64,000 bases of DNA from JAUIAI01 sp045106815 (GTDB taxonomy: Bacteria; Pseudomonadota; Gammaproteobacteria; Burkholderiales; Burkholderiaceae_E): contig JBGCFG010000010.1 in assembly GCA_045106815.1 (NCBI GenBank), forward strand, positions 62,001 through 126,000, read 5' to 3'. Below the pieces are notes generated by a model. It was not told the DNA's origin. It made no database searches and worked only from the letters and a program-made list of their open reading frames with translations. Each line of letters opens with the position of its first letter. Position 1 is the stretch's first letter. The position numbers and the translations under genes are program-made. This document shows, one piece after another, positions 16,112 through 24,241 of the stretch.

Positions 16112-17186
16112 GCCGTGGCAGCAATGCCTGTTAGTCATGCTTGTCGCCACCCTCAGCCGGTCAATGCCTGCTGTGGCCGAACAGATTACCGTGGTGAGCT
16201 GGGGCGGCGCATATGAACGCGCGCAACAAGAAGCGCTCATTGAGCCTTTCACCGCGCAAACCGGGATTGAGGTTGAACTGGTGAAGTATGACGGCACGGC
16301 AACCGACCTGAGTGATCGTGCCAAGGCCAGCGGCTGGGATGTCATCGATATGGTCGCCAACCAGGCCCACGCGGCCTGCGCGGCTGGTGCGCTAATGGAG
16401 ATCGACCCCGTCAATTTGCTTGGCGAGACCGCACTACAGGACTTTTCGCCGGTCAAACCGACCCAGTGCTCGGTTCCGCAGAATGTGTACGCCCGCGTGG
16501 TGGCCTTCGATAACCGCGTGTTTCCGGGTGCGAAGCCCACTCAGATCGCCGACTTTTTCGACACTGAAAAATTTCCGGGCAAACGGGCGATAGAAAAAAG
16601 CCCCGACGGCATTCTTGAATGGGCGCTGATGGCAGAAGGCGTACCTGCATCGCAGGTCTATGGTCTGCTCAGTACCGACCGCGGCTTAAGCCTGGCATTT
16701 CGGCGGCTTGAGAGAATTAGAGAGGCGATTGTATGGTGGACAGACCCGGAAGAGCCGCCACAGATGCTTGCTGATTCAACCGTTACCATGGCGAGTGGCT
16801 TCAATGGCCGATTCTTCGCTGCCAAAGAAGATCGTCGCGTGCCGCTGAGCATCGTCTGGGATGCTCGCCTAACGGGTGTTGAAGTCTGGGCCATTGCAGC
16901 CACTACCGACGCGCCAGAAGCAGCCCGCCGGTTTTTGACCTTTGCATCAAGCCCTGACGCCATGGCCCGCTTGGCGGAACGAATTCCGTACGGGCCAGCA
17001 CGGCGCTCAGCGTTTGAACGGGTTGGCCTGCATCCCGGTACCGGAACCCCCATGCTTGCACACCTGCCAAATGCGCCTCAGCACGGCGATCGGGTGCTCC
17101 TGCACGACAGTCATTGGTATACCAACACAGCCTCATTGCGCTGGCGTCGTTTCGACGCGTGGTTGGCCGCCGGCAGTTCGAAATAA
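16098..17186 (+). CDS. Extracellular solute-binding protein (PotD/spermidine-putrescine type)
   Basis: A 362-residue periplasmic binding protein. Residues 1-25 look like a Sec signal peptide ending AVA. The mature start QITVVSWGGAYERAQQEALIEPFTAQTGIEVELVKYDG is typical of ABC-type polyamine or iron-binding proteins of this class. The ATG at 16098 has GAGG upstream and overlaps the CLC gene by 14 bases. No ABC permease or ATPase gene follows, so the protein is an orphan or works with a transporter elsewhere. The ligand is unknown; polyamines are only a family-based guess. Confidence 0.85.
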   Translation: MRRFEPWQQCLLVMLVATLSRSMPAVAEQITVVSWGGAYERAQQEALIEPFTAQTGIEVELVKYDGTATDLSDRAKASGWDVIDMVANQAHAACAAGALMEIDPVNLLGETALQDFSPVKPTQCSVPQNVYARVVAFDNRVFPGAKPTQIADFFDTEKFPGKRAIEKSPDGILEWALMAEGVPASQVYGLLSTDRGLSLAFRRLERIREAIVWWTDPEEPPQMLADSTVTMASGFNGRFFAAKEDRRVPLSIVWDARLTGVEVWAIAATTDAPEAARRFLTFASSPDAMARLAERIPYGPARRSAFERVGLHPGTGTPMLAHLPNAPQHGDRVLLHDSHWYTNTASLRWRRFDAWLAAGSSK

Positions 17187-17278
17187 GGATGTGCCTGCGA
17201 CTCGACACTTACCTCAGACGTTATTGCGGCTGGCACTCACGTCATTGACCATACCTTCATCACTCACTAGGAGGAGGT

Positions 17279-17698
17279 ATGAACACAAGCTTGCATCAAT
17301 TCTGGCTAAAGGTGACGGCAGTTGTCGTCGGGTCGTTTGCGCCGGTCTTTTTTCTTGGCACCATAGCATCCAGTGCCGAGCCAGCCCGGCTAACGCTCGA
17401 TATGCTGAGCTGGCCCATTGATGGTGCTCAATCGTTTCAAGACCAGACCACGCGCTTCTTGTCTGCGCTAACAGGCGGCTTTCTGATGGGTTGGGGAGTG
17501 TTGATTTGGTGTTTGTCCGGCGCCGCCTATGAGGCCGCGCCGGAGGCCGTCAGAAAGTCAGTTGTCACTGGACTGCTTGCATGGTTTGTGCTCGATAGTG
17601 CTGGCTCGGCCGCATCGGGCAACGCTTCAAATGTGCTGTTCAACATCGCGGTGCTATTGATTGCCGTTGGCCCGCTTTGGCGGAAAGCCAGCGAATAG
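17279..17698 (+). CDS. Small integral membrane protein of unknown function
   Basis: A 139-residue protein I do not recognise. A hydrophobic N-terminal helix at about residues 12-32 is followed by a short polar part with FQDQTTRFLSALTGGFLMGWG. At least three further membrane helices follow, at about residues 60-80, 92-107 and 115-132. An excellent GGAGGTATG start signal is present. It sits 92 bases downstream of the solute-binding protein gene on the same strand and might be co-transcribed. The ending ALLIAVGPLWRKASE-like tail is positively charged, placing the C-terminus in the cytoplasm by the positive-inside rule. Confidence 0.75.
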   Translation: MNTSLHQFWLKVTAVVVGSFAPVFFLGTIASSAEPARLTLDMLSWPIDGAQSFQDQTTRFLSALTGGFLMGWGVLIWCLSGAAYEAAPEAVRKSVVTGLLAWFVLDSAGSAASGNASNVLFNIAVLLIAVGPLWRKASE

Positions 17699-17720
17699 AT
17701 AAAGCTCAATGACCAGCAGG

Positions 17721-18608
17721 TCAGACGCTCGCAGGCGACCCGATCTCGGGCTGCTCAAACCATTGCAGCACGCTTTCCCACAGCAAGGCGGCGCTTGGTC
17801 GAAAGTAGCCCATATGACCAATACTCCGTTGTCCAATCGCACGCGGCTCCAGGTCGACCCCAATCCAGTCAGAGGCTGAGTACCCTTGCATAAAGGCATT
17901 GCGAGAAGCCGGCGTCGCCCATCGATCGTCAAGGGCGTTAGCAGCAACAATGGGGGTTTTGACGCTCGCAAATCTATCCCGCACAAATGCCACAGCGTCG
18001 TCATCAAAAAAGTAGTGGGGATAAGCGCACCATTTCTTCCAGTCACGGTAGACACCTAACGGAAGGTCTTCACCCATACCCAGCTTGCTCCAGGAGAGAT
18101 AGCCATCCCACTTCACAAGTAACGGGCCAAGCAAGTGCCACATGATTAGTACCCTGAGCCGTTCGGTGCGCGGCATCCAGCCACTCCAACCTGCGCCTGT
18201 AGCGAACGTATAGAACCGGGATACCCGTTGATGATTGGGTAGCAAGCCAAACGCGTGACCGCCAAAGGAGTGTCCGACCATGAACAGAGGCATGCCATCT
18301 TCCGGGACAGAGGCAACCGCGGCGGACAAATCCTGATGCGCCCAGTCAAGGTAGCTCATCTGAAAACCCTTCAGGTCCTTTGGCTTCGACAGACCAATGC
18401 CGCGGTAGTCCAGCGTGAGCGTCGTGTAACCTCGGCCTGCAGCAAAGCTCGCAAAGTGCCGGTAAAAGGACTGCGGCACGCCCGTTGCACCGGCCACGAC
18501 CACATAAGCTTTGGATGGCGCCTGCGCCTCATAACGTAAGCCGGTGAGCGTGAATTCGTCGGCCGTCTGAATCTGAACTGGTCGGGGCGTTAGCGTTTTG
18601 GGTTTCAT
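17721..18608 (-). CDS. Alpha/beta hydrolase (COG4757-like)
   Basis: A 295-residue alpha/beta hydrolase. The nucleophile elbow GHSFGGHA lies near residue 113, and the preceding strand ends in MPLFMVGH. LTLDYRGIGLS marks the oxyanion-side strand. A histidine near IGQRSIGHMGYFRP fits the catalytic His, with an acid in ANALDDRWATP. Its ATG overlaps the stop of the TetR gene by four bases, so the two form an operon likely controlled by that regulator. It lacks a signal peptide, so it is cytoplasmic. Natural substrate unknown; esters or lactones are possible. Confidence 0.85.
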   Translation of the reverse strand: MKPKTLTPRPVQIQTADEFTLTGLRYEAQAPSKAYVVVAGATGVPQSFYRHFASFAAGRGYTTLTLDYRGIGLSKPKDLKGFQMSYLDWAHQDLSAAVASVPEDGMPLFMVGHSFGGHAFGLLPNHQRVSRFYTFATGAGWSGWMPRTERLRVLIMWHLLGPLLVKWDGYLSWSKLGMGEDLPLGVYRDWKKWCAYPHYFFDDDAVAFVRDRFASVKTPIVAANALDDRWATPASRNAFMQGYSASDWIGVDLEPRAIGQRSIGHMGYFRPSAALLWESVLQWFEQPEIGSPASV

Positions 18609-19228
18609 TGAGTGCCTCTCGAATGTCGCTGTTTGGCCATGCTGACTTGAATCATCTGTTGAAGTGCCTCGGTAGTCTCTTGCATGACCGAAACGTTGCC
18701 TGCCACCCTCGCTTGTAGCAAAGCGCCTTCGTAAGCTGAGACGATCAAAGCGGCGAGACTTCTGGCTCTCGCCTCATCGATTCGCGCCGCCATTAGCTGA
18801 TCTGCCAGGCCCATTCGAAGTGAACTGAATCCATGGGCAATGGCGTCGCGAATCGCAAGATCTTTAGCCGTAGATTCAAGCGCGATTGTGGCGAGTGGAC
18901 AGCCTTTCTCGAAGTCACTGTGCGCCAGTAGTTTCTGCGCGGAATCCATCCACACGTTAAGCGCTTTGCCCGGATCATTCTCGCGCTCAAAGACTTTGTT
19001 GAGTCCAGAATGCAAATGCTCCACCGCGAGATTGATTGCGGCGACAGCCAACTCCGTTTTACCGCCAGGAAAGTGGTGATAAAGCACGCCCTTTGGCGTT
19101 CCCGAGGTCTTGAGTAGATCGTTTAGCCCCACCCCGTGAAAGCCGCGTGTCCGCAGGGCATCGAGCATCGCGGCAATAAGGCGGTCGCGGGTTGGAGGCA
19201 GCGTTTTTTGATCGGTCGATTTGGGCAC
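18605..19228 (-). CDS. TetR-family transcriptional repressor
   Basis: A 207-residue regulator. The N-terminal helix-turn-helix is clear: RDRLIAAMLDALRTRGFHGVGLNDLLKTSGTPKGVLYHHFPGGK-type sequence over residues 14-57, including the family hallmark GVLYHHF. The C-terminal part fits the TetR ligand/dimer domain of the AcrR/YxaF-like group. It begins a two-gene operon with the alpha/beta hydrolase, overlapping by four bases. A palindrome just upstream of its start is the probable operator, so autorepression released by a small ligand is inferred. Confidence 0.9.
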   Translation of the reverse strand: MPKSTDQKTLPPTRDRLIAAMLDALRTRGFHGVGLNDLLKTSGTPKGVLYHHFPGGKTELAVAAINLAVEHLHSGLNKVFERENDPGKALNVWMDSAQKLLAHSDFEKGCPLATIALESTAKDLAIRDAIAHGFSSLRMGLADQLMAARIDEARARSLAALIVSAYEGALLQARVAGNVSVMQETTEALQQMIQVSMAKQRHSRGTQ

Positions 19229-19239
19229 AAATCGACTCT

Positions 19240-19257
19240 ATAGACCGGTCGGTCTAT
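19240..19257. promoter_or_regulatory. Probable TetR operator
   Basis: Inverted repeat ATAGACC-GGTC-GGTCTAT, perfect over seven bases on each side and lying 12 bases upstream of the tetR-type gene start. TAGACC/GGTCTA half-sites with a four-base centre are typical of operators of this TetR subgroup, so autoregulation is likely. Confidence 0.7.
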
Positions 19258-19296
19258 TGTCAAGTCATAGTCGAATAGCTTGCCTAAATGCCTGTG

Positions 19297-19647
19297 TCAG
19301 ATCTCCTCCCGAATGGCCGCGGTATCGGAATCACCTGTATTCGGTGTGCCTGTCGGCTCAATCAGTAGTAACTCCGCCTCTTCGGTTGCAAAGGGGCAAT
19401 GTTCGACACCCCGGGGCACAACGAACATTTCGCCCGCTTTTAGGTCAACATCGCCTTCGCGCATTTTGATCGTCAAGCTGCCCTTCAGGACGAGAAAGAA
19501 GTCGTCCGTGTCCGTATGCGAATGCCAGTTAAACTCACCCATAACCTTCACGACCATCACATCATGGCCATTGAACTTGGTTACAGTCTTAGGTGACCAG
19601 TGCTCTGAGAATGCTGCTAGCTTATTGCTGAGATTTATCGCTTTCAT
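19297..19647 (-). CDS. Cupin-domain protein
   Basis: A 116-residue single-domain cupin. Motif 1 is WHSHTDTDDFFLVLKGSL, giving two His and an acidic residue, and motif 2 is GEMFVVPRGVEHCP, giving the last His. Metal binding is therefore likely. The ATG at 19647 is chosen because the cupin domain begins right after it; the frame stays open to 19722, but that part has no family similarity. Small cupins of this type have varied roles (isomerase, dioxygenase-like, sensor), and nothing nearby fixes which. It is divergent from the DUF1304 gene. Confidence 0.82.
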   Translation of the reverse strand: MKAINLSNKLAAFSEHWSPKTVTKFNGHDVMVVKVMGEFNWHSHTDTDDFFLVLKGSLTIKMREGDVDLKAGEMFVVPRGVEHCPFATEEAELLLIEPTGTPNTGDSDTAAIREEI

Positions 19648-19721
19648 TTGCTCACTGTCTTTGATTGATTCATAGATAGTCCTGTCATCCACTGCGCACC
19701 ACATTTTCCACAGAGGCAACA

Positions 19722-20099
19722 ATGATTCGAATCGGCTACTTTATTGTTGGCGCTATTGCGCTCCTTCATTTCTATATTGCCTGGTTCGAAATATTTGCGT
19801 GGGAAACTCGCGGCCCAGCCGTGTTTGGCAGCATGCCCAAAGATCTGTTCTCACAAACGACTGTCCTTGCTGCAAACCAGGGGATTTACAACGCATTTCT
19901 GGCCTGCGGGCTCGCTTGGTCACTTTTCGTGAGTGATCCCTTGTGGAAGCGACGTATCGCAACTTGCTTCTTGTTGTTTGTGGCAGTAGCCGGCGTCTTT
20001 GGTGCAGCGACTGCTTCCCCACGTATACTTTATGTTCAAACCGTCCCAGCGTTAGTTGCGCTCGCGTTCTTGTACCTGTCACGGCCAAAGACGTCGTAG
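19722..20099 (+). CDS. DUF1304 family membrane protein
   Basis: A 125-residue inner-membrane protein with four predicted helices, at about residues 4-24, 50-68, 76-94 and 98-117. The segments LLHFYIAWFEIFAWETRG and TTVLAANQGIYNAFLACGLAWS are characteristic of DUF1304. AGAGG precedes the ATG. Function of the family is not established. It stands alone on the plus strand between a cupin gene and the Fnr-like regulator. Confidence 0.87.
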   Translation: MIRIGYFIVGAIALLHFYIAWFEIFAWETRGPAVFGSMPKDLFSQTTVLAANQGIYNAFLACGLAWSLFVSDPLWKRRIATCFLLFVAVAGVFGAATASPRILYVQTVPALVALAFLYLSRPKTS

Positions 20100-20159
20100 A
20101 GCCGGCAGACGCCGGGCCAGGACTTTCAGCGTCGTTATCGCACTAGAGACCGGGGTGAC

Positions 20160-20765
20160 TCAGGGTTCAACTTTTCCTGGCTTGTCTGCAGCCAGCGAAT
20201 ACTTGCCCTGGGATACTTTGTGAAGTCGTCCCTGTCGTGCGAGTGACGAGAGGGCTCTGTAAACCGCTTCATGGCTCAAGCCTATGTGTGCGGCAAACCC
20301 TTTCAGGTCGCTACGCAGCATGCCATTCGCGGCCGCCAAAAAGACGCGTTCCTCGGCATTGCGTACGGACAGCACTTCGACCAGTTTGCGCGAATTCTGA
20401 ATCTGGTTGGCGAGCGTTTCACACAACAGACTAGAGAACCCGGGTTGTGCGTCTAGTGCCCTCCTTAGCCACGACCGGTTTACCTCGCTCAATACAGTGA
20501 CTTCACCCGCGACCGCCGTGCAATGGTAGAACTCGGAAAACAGAGAAGCCTCGCCAAAGAGCTCCCCGGCCCCGGCACGATGAATCACGATCAGATGCCC
20601 CGCGTCAGTAACCCGTTGTAAAGCCACCCGCCCCTGCCTGACCAGCAGCAGCCCGCCACAGGCGTCCCCTTGCCGAAAGATCGTCTCGTCTCTTTCATAC
20701 CGCCGCTCACTCACCTCGCCAGCGGGCACGCGCTCAAACAGGGCTGCAGTCTTTGTGTTTTCCAT
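20160..20765 (-). CDS. Crp/Fnr-family transcriptional regulator
   Basis: A 201-residue regulator. Residues 20-130 form the cyclic-nucleotide-binding-like beta barrel (GDACGGLLLVRQGRVALQRV, GELFGEASLFSE). The C-terminus holds a winged helix with recognition segment GLSHEAVYRALSSLARQG, in which Glu and Arg match the residues of FNR/CRP that contact TGA half-sites. No N-terminal cysteine cluster for an iron-sulfur centre is visible, so it is not a classical FNR; the signal may be another small ligand or haem. It is divergent from a histidine-rich lipoprotein gene, and an FNR-type palindrome touches its start codon. Confidence 0.9.
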   Translation of the reverse strand: MENTKTAALFERVPAGEVSERRYERDETIFRQGDACGGLLLVRQGRVALQRVTDAGHLIVIHRAGAGELFGEASLFSEFYHCTAVAGEVTVLSEVNRSWLRRALDAQPGFSSLLCETLANQIQNSRKLVEVLSVRNAEERVFLAAANGMLRSDLKGFAAHIGLSHEAVYRALSSLARQGRLHKVSQGKYSLAADKPGKVEP

Positions 20766-20780
20766 ATGATCTTAATCATA
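20765..20780. promoter_or_regulatory. FNR/DNR-type binding site
   Basis: TATGAT-CTTA-ATCATA, a perfect six-base inverted repeat with a four-base spacer, contains the core TGAT-N4-ATCA of FNR/DNR boxes. It abuts the start codon of the Crp/Fnr gene and lies about 55 bases upstream of the divergent lipoprotein gene, so the regulator may control both. Confidence 0.6.
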
Positions 20781-20835
20781 GGCGATGCCCATGGTCGGGC
20801 GCGATACTCAGCCAACAGAATGATGGAGAACAAAC

Positions 20836-21375
20836 TTGCTGAAAATCAAATCGAAAACGACAGCCGCGCTGCTGGCAGTGGCGGTTCTGTCCGGCTGCGC
20901 TGTCGGCGGACACGTCATGAATGGACCGATGCCAACCGAGCCGGGGCAAGGTGCCTTTGGTGCGCTCGCAGAGATCGTGCGAACACTCGAACAAGATCCT
21001 GATACTGACTGGCGTCAGGTTGATATTGACGGCCTTCGACAGCATCTGGTCGACATGAACGCTTTGATACTGAATGCGAGCGTTGTCTCATCCGTTGACG
21101 GGAACGCTGTTGTCTTTCAAGTCAGCGGTGCCGGCACAACACGCAGAGCCATCAAGGCCATGGTGCCAGCTCATGCAGCCGAGCTCAGGCGCTCATATCA
21201 ATGGGACACCATCACGAAAGAAACTGCCGATGGCGTTGCGTTGACTCTAAACGCCAAAGACAGCAAACAACTTGAGATGTTCAAGGGACTGGGCTTTTTT
21301 GGTGTCATGGCAACAGGATCTCACCATCAAATGCATCATCTGCATATGGCAACTGGACAGGGGCATGGACATTAA
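20836..21375 (+). CDS. Lipoprotein of unknown function with His/Met-rich tail
   Basis: A 179-residue predicted outer- or inner-membrane lipoprotein. The start is TTG with GGAG upstream. Residues 1-20 form a lipoprotein signal with lipobox LSGC, making the Cys in SGCAVGG the acylated residue. The mature part has no domain I recognise. The last 20 residues contain seven histidines and several methionines (HHQMHHLHM and GHGH), a pattern typical of metal-binding proteins. Divergent transcription from an Fnr-like regulator suggests induction under low oxygen, nitrosative or metal stress. Metal handling is an inference from composition only. Confidence 0.75.
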   Translation: MLKIKSKTTAALLAVAVLSGCAVGGHVMNGPMPTEPGQGAFGALAEIVRTLEQDPDTDWRQVDIDGLRQHLVDMNALILNASVVSSVDGNAVVFQVSGAGTTRRAIKAMVPAHAAELRRSYQWDTITKETADGVALTLNAKDSKQLEMFKGLGFFGVMATGSHHQMHHLHMATGQGHGH

Positions 21376-21420
21376 GAAATGACGGGTGCAAGCTGCTGCG
21401 CAGCCTGGGGCTAAGAATTT

Positions 21421-21512
21421 TGGCGGAGAGAGAGGGATTCGAACCCTCGTTACAAGTTGCCCTGTAAACCGGATTTCGAATCCGGCGCATTCGACCACTC
21501 TGCCACCTCTCC
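21421..21512 (-). tRNA. tRNA-Ser (anticodon CGA)
   Basis: A 92-base class II tRNA with encoded CCA. The acceptor stem is GGAGAGG paired with TCTCTCC, and the D arm starts with GGCAGAGTGGT. The anticodon stem CCGGA/TCCGG encloses the loop TTCGAAA with anticodon CGA (reads UCG). A long variable arm is followed by the T arm GAGGG-TTCGAAT-CCCTC. It lies just downstream of serS on the same strand, so tRNA and cognate synthetase are neighbours. Confidence 0.96.
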
Positions 21513-21559
21513 GCGGTGCCTGCCGCACAATGCGTCGCGCATCATGCGTTGGGGTCTAA

Positions 21560-22870
21560 TCAAGCTGGCCGCGAGTATATCAGCCTGTCGACGCCGCCCA
21601 TGTAGGCCTGGAGCGCCATGGGAATCAAAATATCACCAGTTTCAGTCTGGCCATTCTCCAGTACCGCCACCAGCGCTCTCCCCACTGCAAGCCCTGATCC
21701 ATTAAGGGTGTGAACGGGTTCCGGCTTGTTGCTTGAGTTCTTAAACCTGGCTTGCAGTCGCCGAGCCTGAAAGGCTTCACAGTTAGATACTGAGGATATC
21801 TCTCTATATGCCTTTTGGCCTGGCAACCAGACTTCCAAGTCGTAAGTTTTAGCCGCACCAAAGCCCAAATCACCCGTGCAAAGGGCCACCACACGGTACG
21901 GCAGTTCAAGCCGCTGCAACACGGCTTCTGCATTGACGACCATTTCCTCCAGCGCCGTATAGCTTTCGTCCGGATGCACGATGCGCACCATTTCAACTTT
22001 GTCGAACTGGTGTTGCCGAATCATGCCGCGGGTATCTTTGCCATGGCTACCCGCTTCTGACCGAAAGCATGGGGTATGGGCAGTTAGCTTCATCGGCAGG
22101 TCAGAGGCCTGGAGCATCTCGCCCCGGACGAGGTTGGTGAGAGAGATCTCTGATGTTGCAATCAGGTACAGCGGATCTTGATCCTCGGCGCCTCCCTTCT
22201 GGGTTTTGAAGAGGTCTTGCTCAAACTTAGGGAGTTGGCCTGTACCAAATAGTGATTCGCGATTGACGAGATAAGGCGTGTAACACTCGGTATAGCCGTG
22301 CTCTTCAACTTGAATGTCGAGCATCAACTGGGCGAGCGCCCGGTGAAGCCTGGCGATCTGTCCGCGCATCACAGTGAAACGCGCGCCCGAGAGCTTCGCC
22401 CCGGCCTCAAAGTCGAGCCCCAAGGGCGCGCCCAAATCGACATGGTCCTTTGGCTCGAACGGAAAGTGCAGCGATGGTGCCTGCTCGGGCTGCCAGCGGC
22501 GCACCTCAACATTGTCTTCCTCTGACGTTCCGGGGGGCACCGACTCGTGAGGCAGGTTAGGCATCGCCTGAACCCATTGAGCCAGTTCGCGCTGAATCTC
22601 ATCATTGCGGGCACTGGCTTGATCTAACCGCGTGCCGACTTCAGCCACTTCTGCCATCGGCTCACTCGCATCTTGCTTCTGCCCTTTCAGGCGGCCAATT
22701 TCCTTAGACAGGGTTTTGCGGCGATTCTGGAGCTGCTCGGTCTCAATCTGAATGCTCTTGCGGCTTGCTTCAAGCGACTCAAATGCGGCAGTGTCTAGCG
22801 AATAGCCTCGTGCTGCCAGGCGGGCAACAACGGTGGCGAGGTCTTTGCGGAGAAGGGCTGGATCAATCAT
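21560..22870 (-). CDS. serS: Seryl-tRNA synthetase
   Basis: A 436-residue class II synthetase charging tRNA-Ser. Residues 1-110 form the N-terminal antiparallel coiled coil that grips the long variable arm (KSIQIETEQLQNRRKTLSKEIG). The catalytic domain shows motif 2 in FRSEAGSHGKDTRGMIRQHQF and motif 3 in LNGSGLAVGRALVAVLE. Length matches the bacterial family. The ATG is followed by the conserved opening IDPALLRKD. It sits downstream of rarA, as in other gammaproteobacteria, with a 24-base gap, and upstream of a tRNA-Ser gene. Confidence 0.97.
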   Translation of the reverse strand: MIDPALLRKDLATVVARLAARGYSLDTAAFESLEASRKSIQIETEQLQNRRKTLSKEIGRLKGQKQDASEPMAEVAEVGTRLDQASARNDEIQRELAQWVQAMPNLPHESVPPGTSEEDNVEVRRWQPEQAPSLHFPFEPKDHVDLGAPLGLDFEAGAKLSGARFTVMRGQIARLHRALAQLMLDIQVEEHGYTECYTPYLVNRESLFGTGQLPKFEQDLFKTQKGGAEDQDPLYLIATSEISLTNLVRGEMLQASDLPMKLTAHTPCFRSEAGSHGKDTRGMIRQHQFDKVEMVRIVHPDESYTALEEMVVNAEAVLQRLELPYRVVALCTGDLGFGAAKTYDLEVWLPGQKAYREISSVSNCEAFQARRLQARFKNSSNKPEPVHTLNGSGLAVGRALVAVLENGQTETGDILIPMALQAYMGGVDRLIYSRPA

Positions 22871-22894
22871 CCCCCCATTGTAGCGAGACGCGAA

Positions 22895-24241
22895 TTAGCT
22901 GCGCAGCTTTTTGAGTTTTTCGCCAATAGCCGCTTCGAGGCCGCGATCTGTCGGCTCGTAGAAACGGGCATCCAGCCCATCCGGGAAGTAGCGCTCGCCC
23001 CGCGCAATGCCATCAGGTTCGTCATGCGCGTACCGGTAACCTTTGCCAGCCCCCAGCTCTTTCATTAGCTGCGTGGGTGCGTTGCGCAAGTGATCCGGGA
23101 CGGGCGCCGACCCGTTCTCCTGCACAAAACTCATGGCCGACTTGTAGGCGGTGTAGATCGCATTGCTCTTTGCCGCGCAACTCAAAAACACCACTGCCTG
23201 CGCCAAGGCTAACTCCCCTTCTGGGGAACCGAGCCGCTCATAAGTCTGGGCCGCGTCCAGCGTGATGGCGTGGGCGCGCGGATCGGCCAGGCCAATATCC
23301 TCGACGGCCATGCGAATGATTCGCCGCGCGAGATAGCGCGGATCTGCGCCGCCATCGAGCATGCGGCACAGCCAATAGAGCGCCGCATCAGGGTCGGAGC
23401 CGCGTACCGATTTGTGCAAGGCGCTAATCTGGTCATAAAACGCGTCGCCGCCTTTATCAAAACGACGCAGGTCCTGCGCTAGGGCTGTGTCGAGTAAGGC
23501 TTTGTCAATCTTGCCATCTTCGCCAGCCGCATTCGCCGCCACCTCAATTGCGTTCAGCATGCGGCGTGCATCGCCGTCTGCCAGCGCGACCAAGCGCTCA
23601 CGCGCGTCACCGGCAATCGTCAAATCCAGCATTTGAGCTGCTCGCTCAAGGAGCAGGATCAGCTCATCGGCGGCCAGCGTCTTTAGGACGTAAACCCGCG
23701 CTCGCGAGAGCAGCGCATTGTTCACCTCAAACGATGGGTTTTCTGTCGTTGCGCCAATGAAGGTAATCAGGCCGCTTTCAACGTGGGGTAAAAACGCATC
23801 TTGCTGTGACTTGTTGAAGCGATGCACCTCGTCTACAAACAAGATGGTGCGCCGGCCATTGGCATCGTTAACACGCGCACGCTCCACCGCCTCGCGAATA
23901 TCCTTAACGCCACCCAACACCGCAGAGATCGCCACAAAGTCAGCGTCAAAGCTGTCTGAAAGCAGGCGCGCCAAGGTCGTCTTGCCAACCCCTGGTGGCC
24001 CCCAGAAAAGCATCGAATGCGGCTTACCCGACTGCAGCGCTGCCGATAGCGGCTTGCCATCGCCAAGCAGGTGCTGCTGCCCCACCACCTCGTCGACCTT
24101 TGCTGGGCGCAGCCGCTCCGCGAGCGGCGCGTGCTGCCCGTGCCGGGGCCTATCAGATGACGCCGAATGCTCGGCCGCAGGCGTTGACGATACATCGCCA
24201 AACAAATCGTCTGCGCCGCCTGGCTTAGCTACTGGAGACAT
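22895..24241 (-). CDS. rarA: Replication-associated recombination protein A (AAA+ ATPase)
   Basis: A 448-residue RarA/MgsA-family clamp-loader-like ATPase acting at stalled replication forks. Walker A is GPPGVGKTTLA and Walker B is LFVDEVHRFNKSQQD, with sensor GATTENPSFEVN. The C-terminal RarA tetramerisation region is seen in LYWLCRMLDGGADPRYLARRI and AVVFLSCAAKSNA. The ATG at 24241 is chosen because it begins SPVAKPGGADDLFGD directly before the family core; it overlaps the end of the MFS gene by 17 bases. The open frame reaches 24319, but that stretch reads like the other frame of the MFS gene. Confidence 0.95.
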   Translation of the reverse strand: MSPVAKPGGADDLFGDVSSTPAAEHSASSDRPRHGQHAPLAERLRPAKVDEVVGQQHLLGDGKPLSAALQSGKPHSMLFWGPPGVGKTTLARLLSDSFDADFVAISAVLGGVKDIREAVERARVNDANGRRTILFVDEVHRFNKSQQDAFLPHVESGLITFIGATTENPSFEVNNALLSRARVYVLKTLAADELILLLERAAQMLDLTIAGDARERLVALADGDARRMLNAIEVAANAAGEDGKIDKALLDTALAQDLRRFDKGGDAFYDQISALHKSVRGSDPDAALYWLCRMLDGGADPRYLARRIIRMAVEDIGLADPRAHAITLDAAQTYERLGSPEGELALAQAVVFLSCAAKSNAIYTAYKSAMSFVQENGSAPVPDHLRNAPTQLMKELGAGKGYRYAHDEPDGIARGERYFPDGLDARFYEPTDRGLEAAIGEKLKKLRS

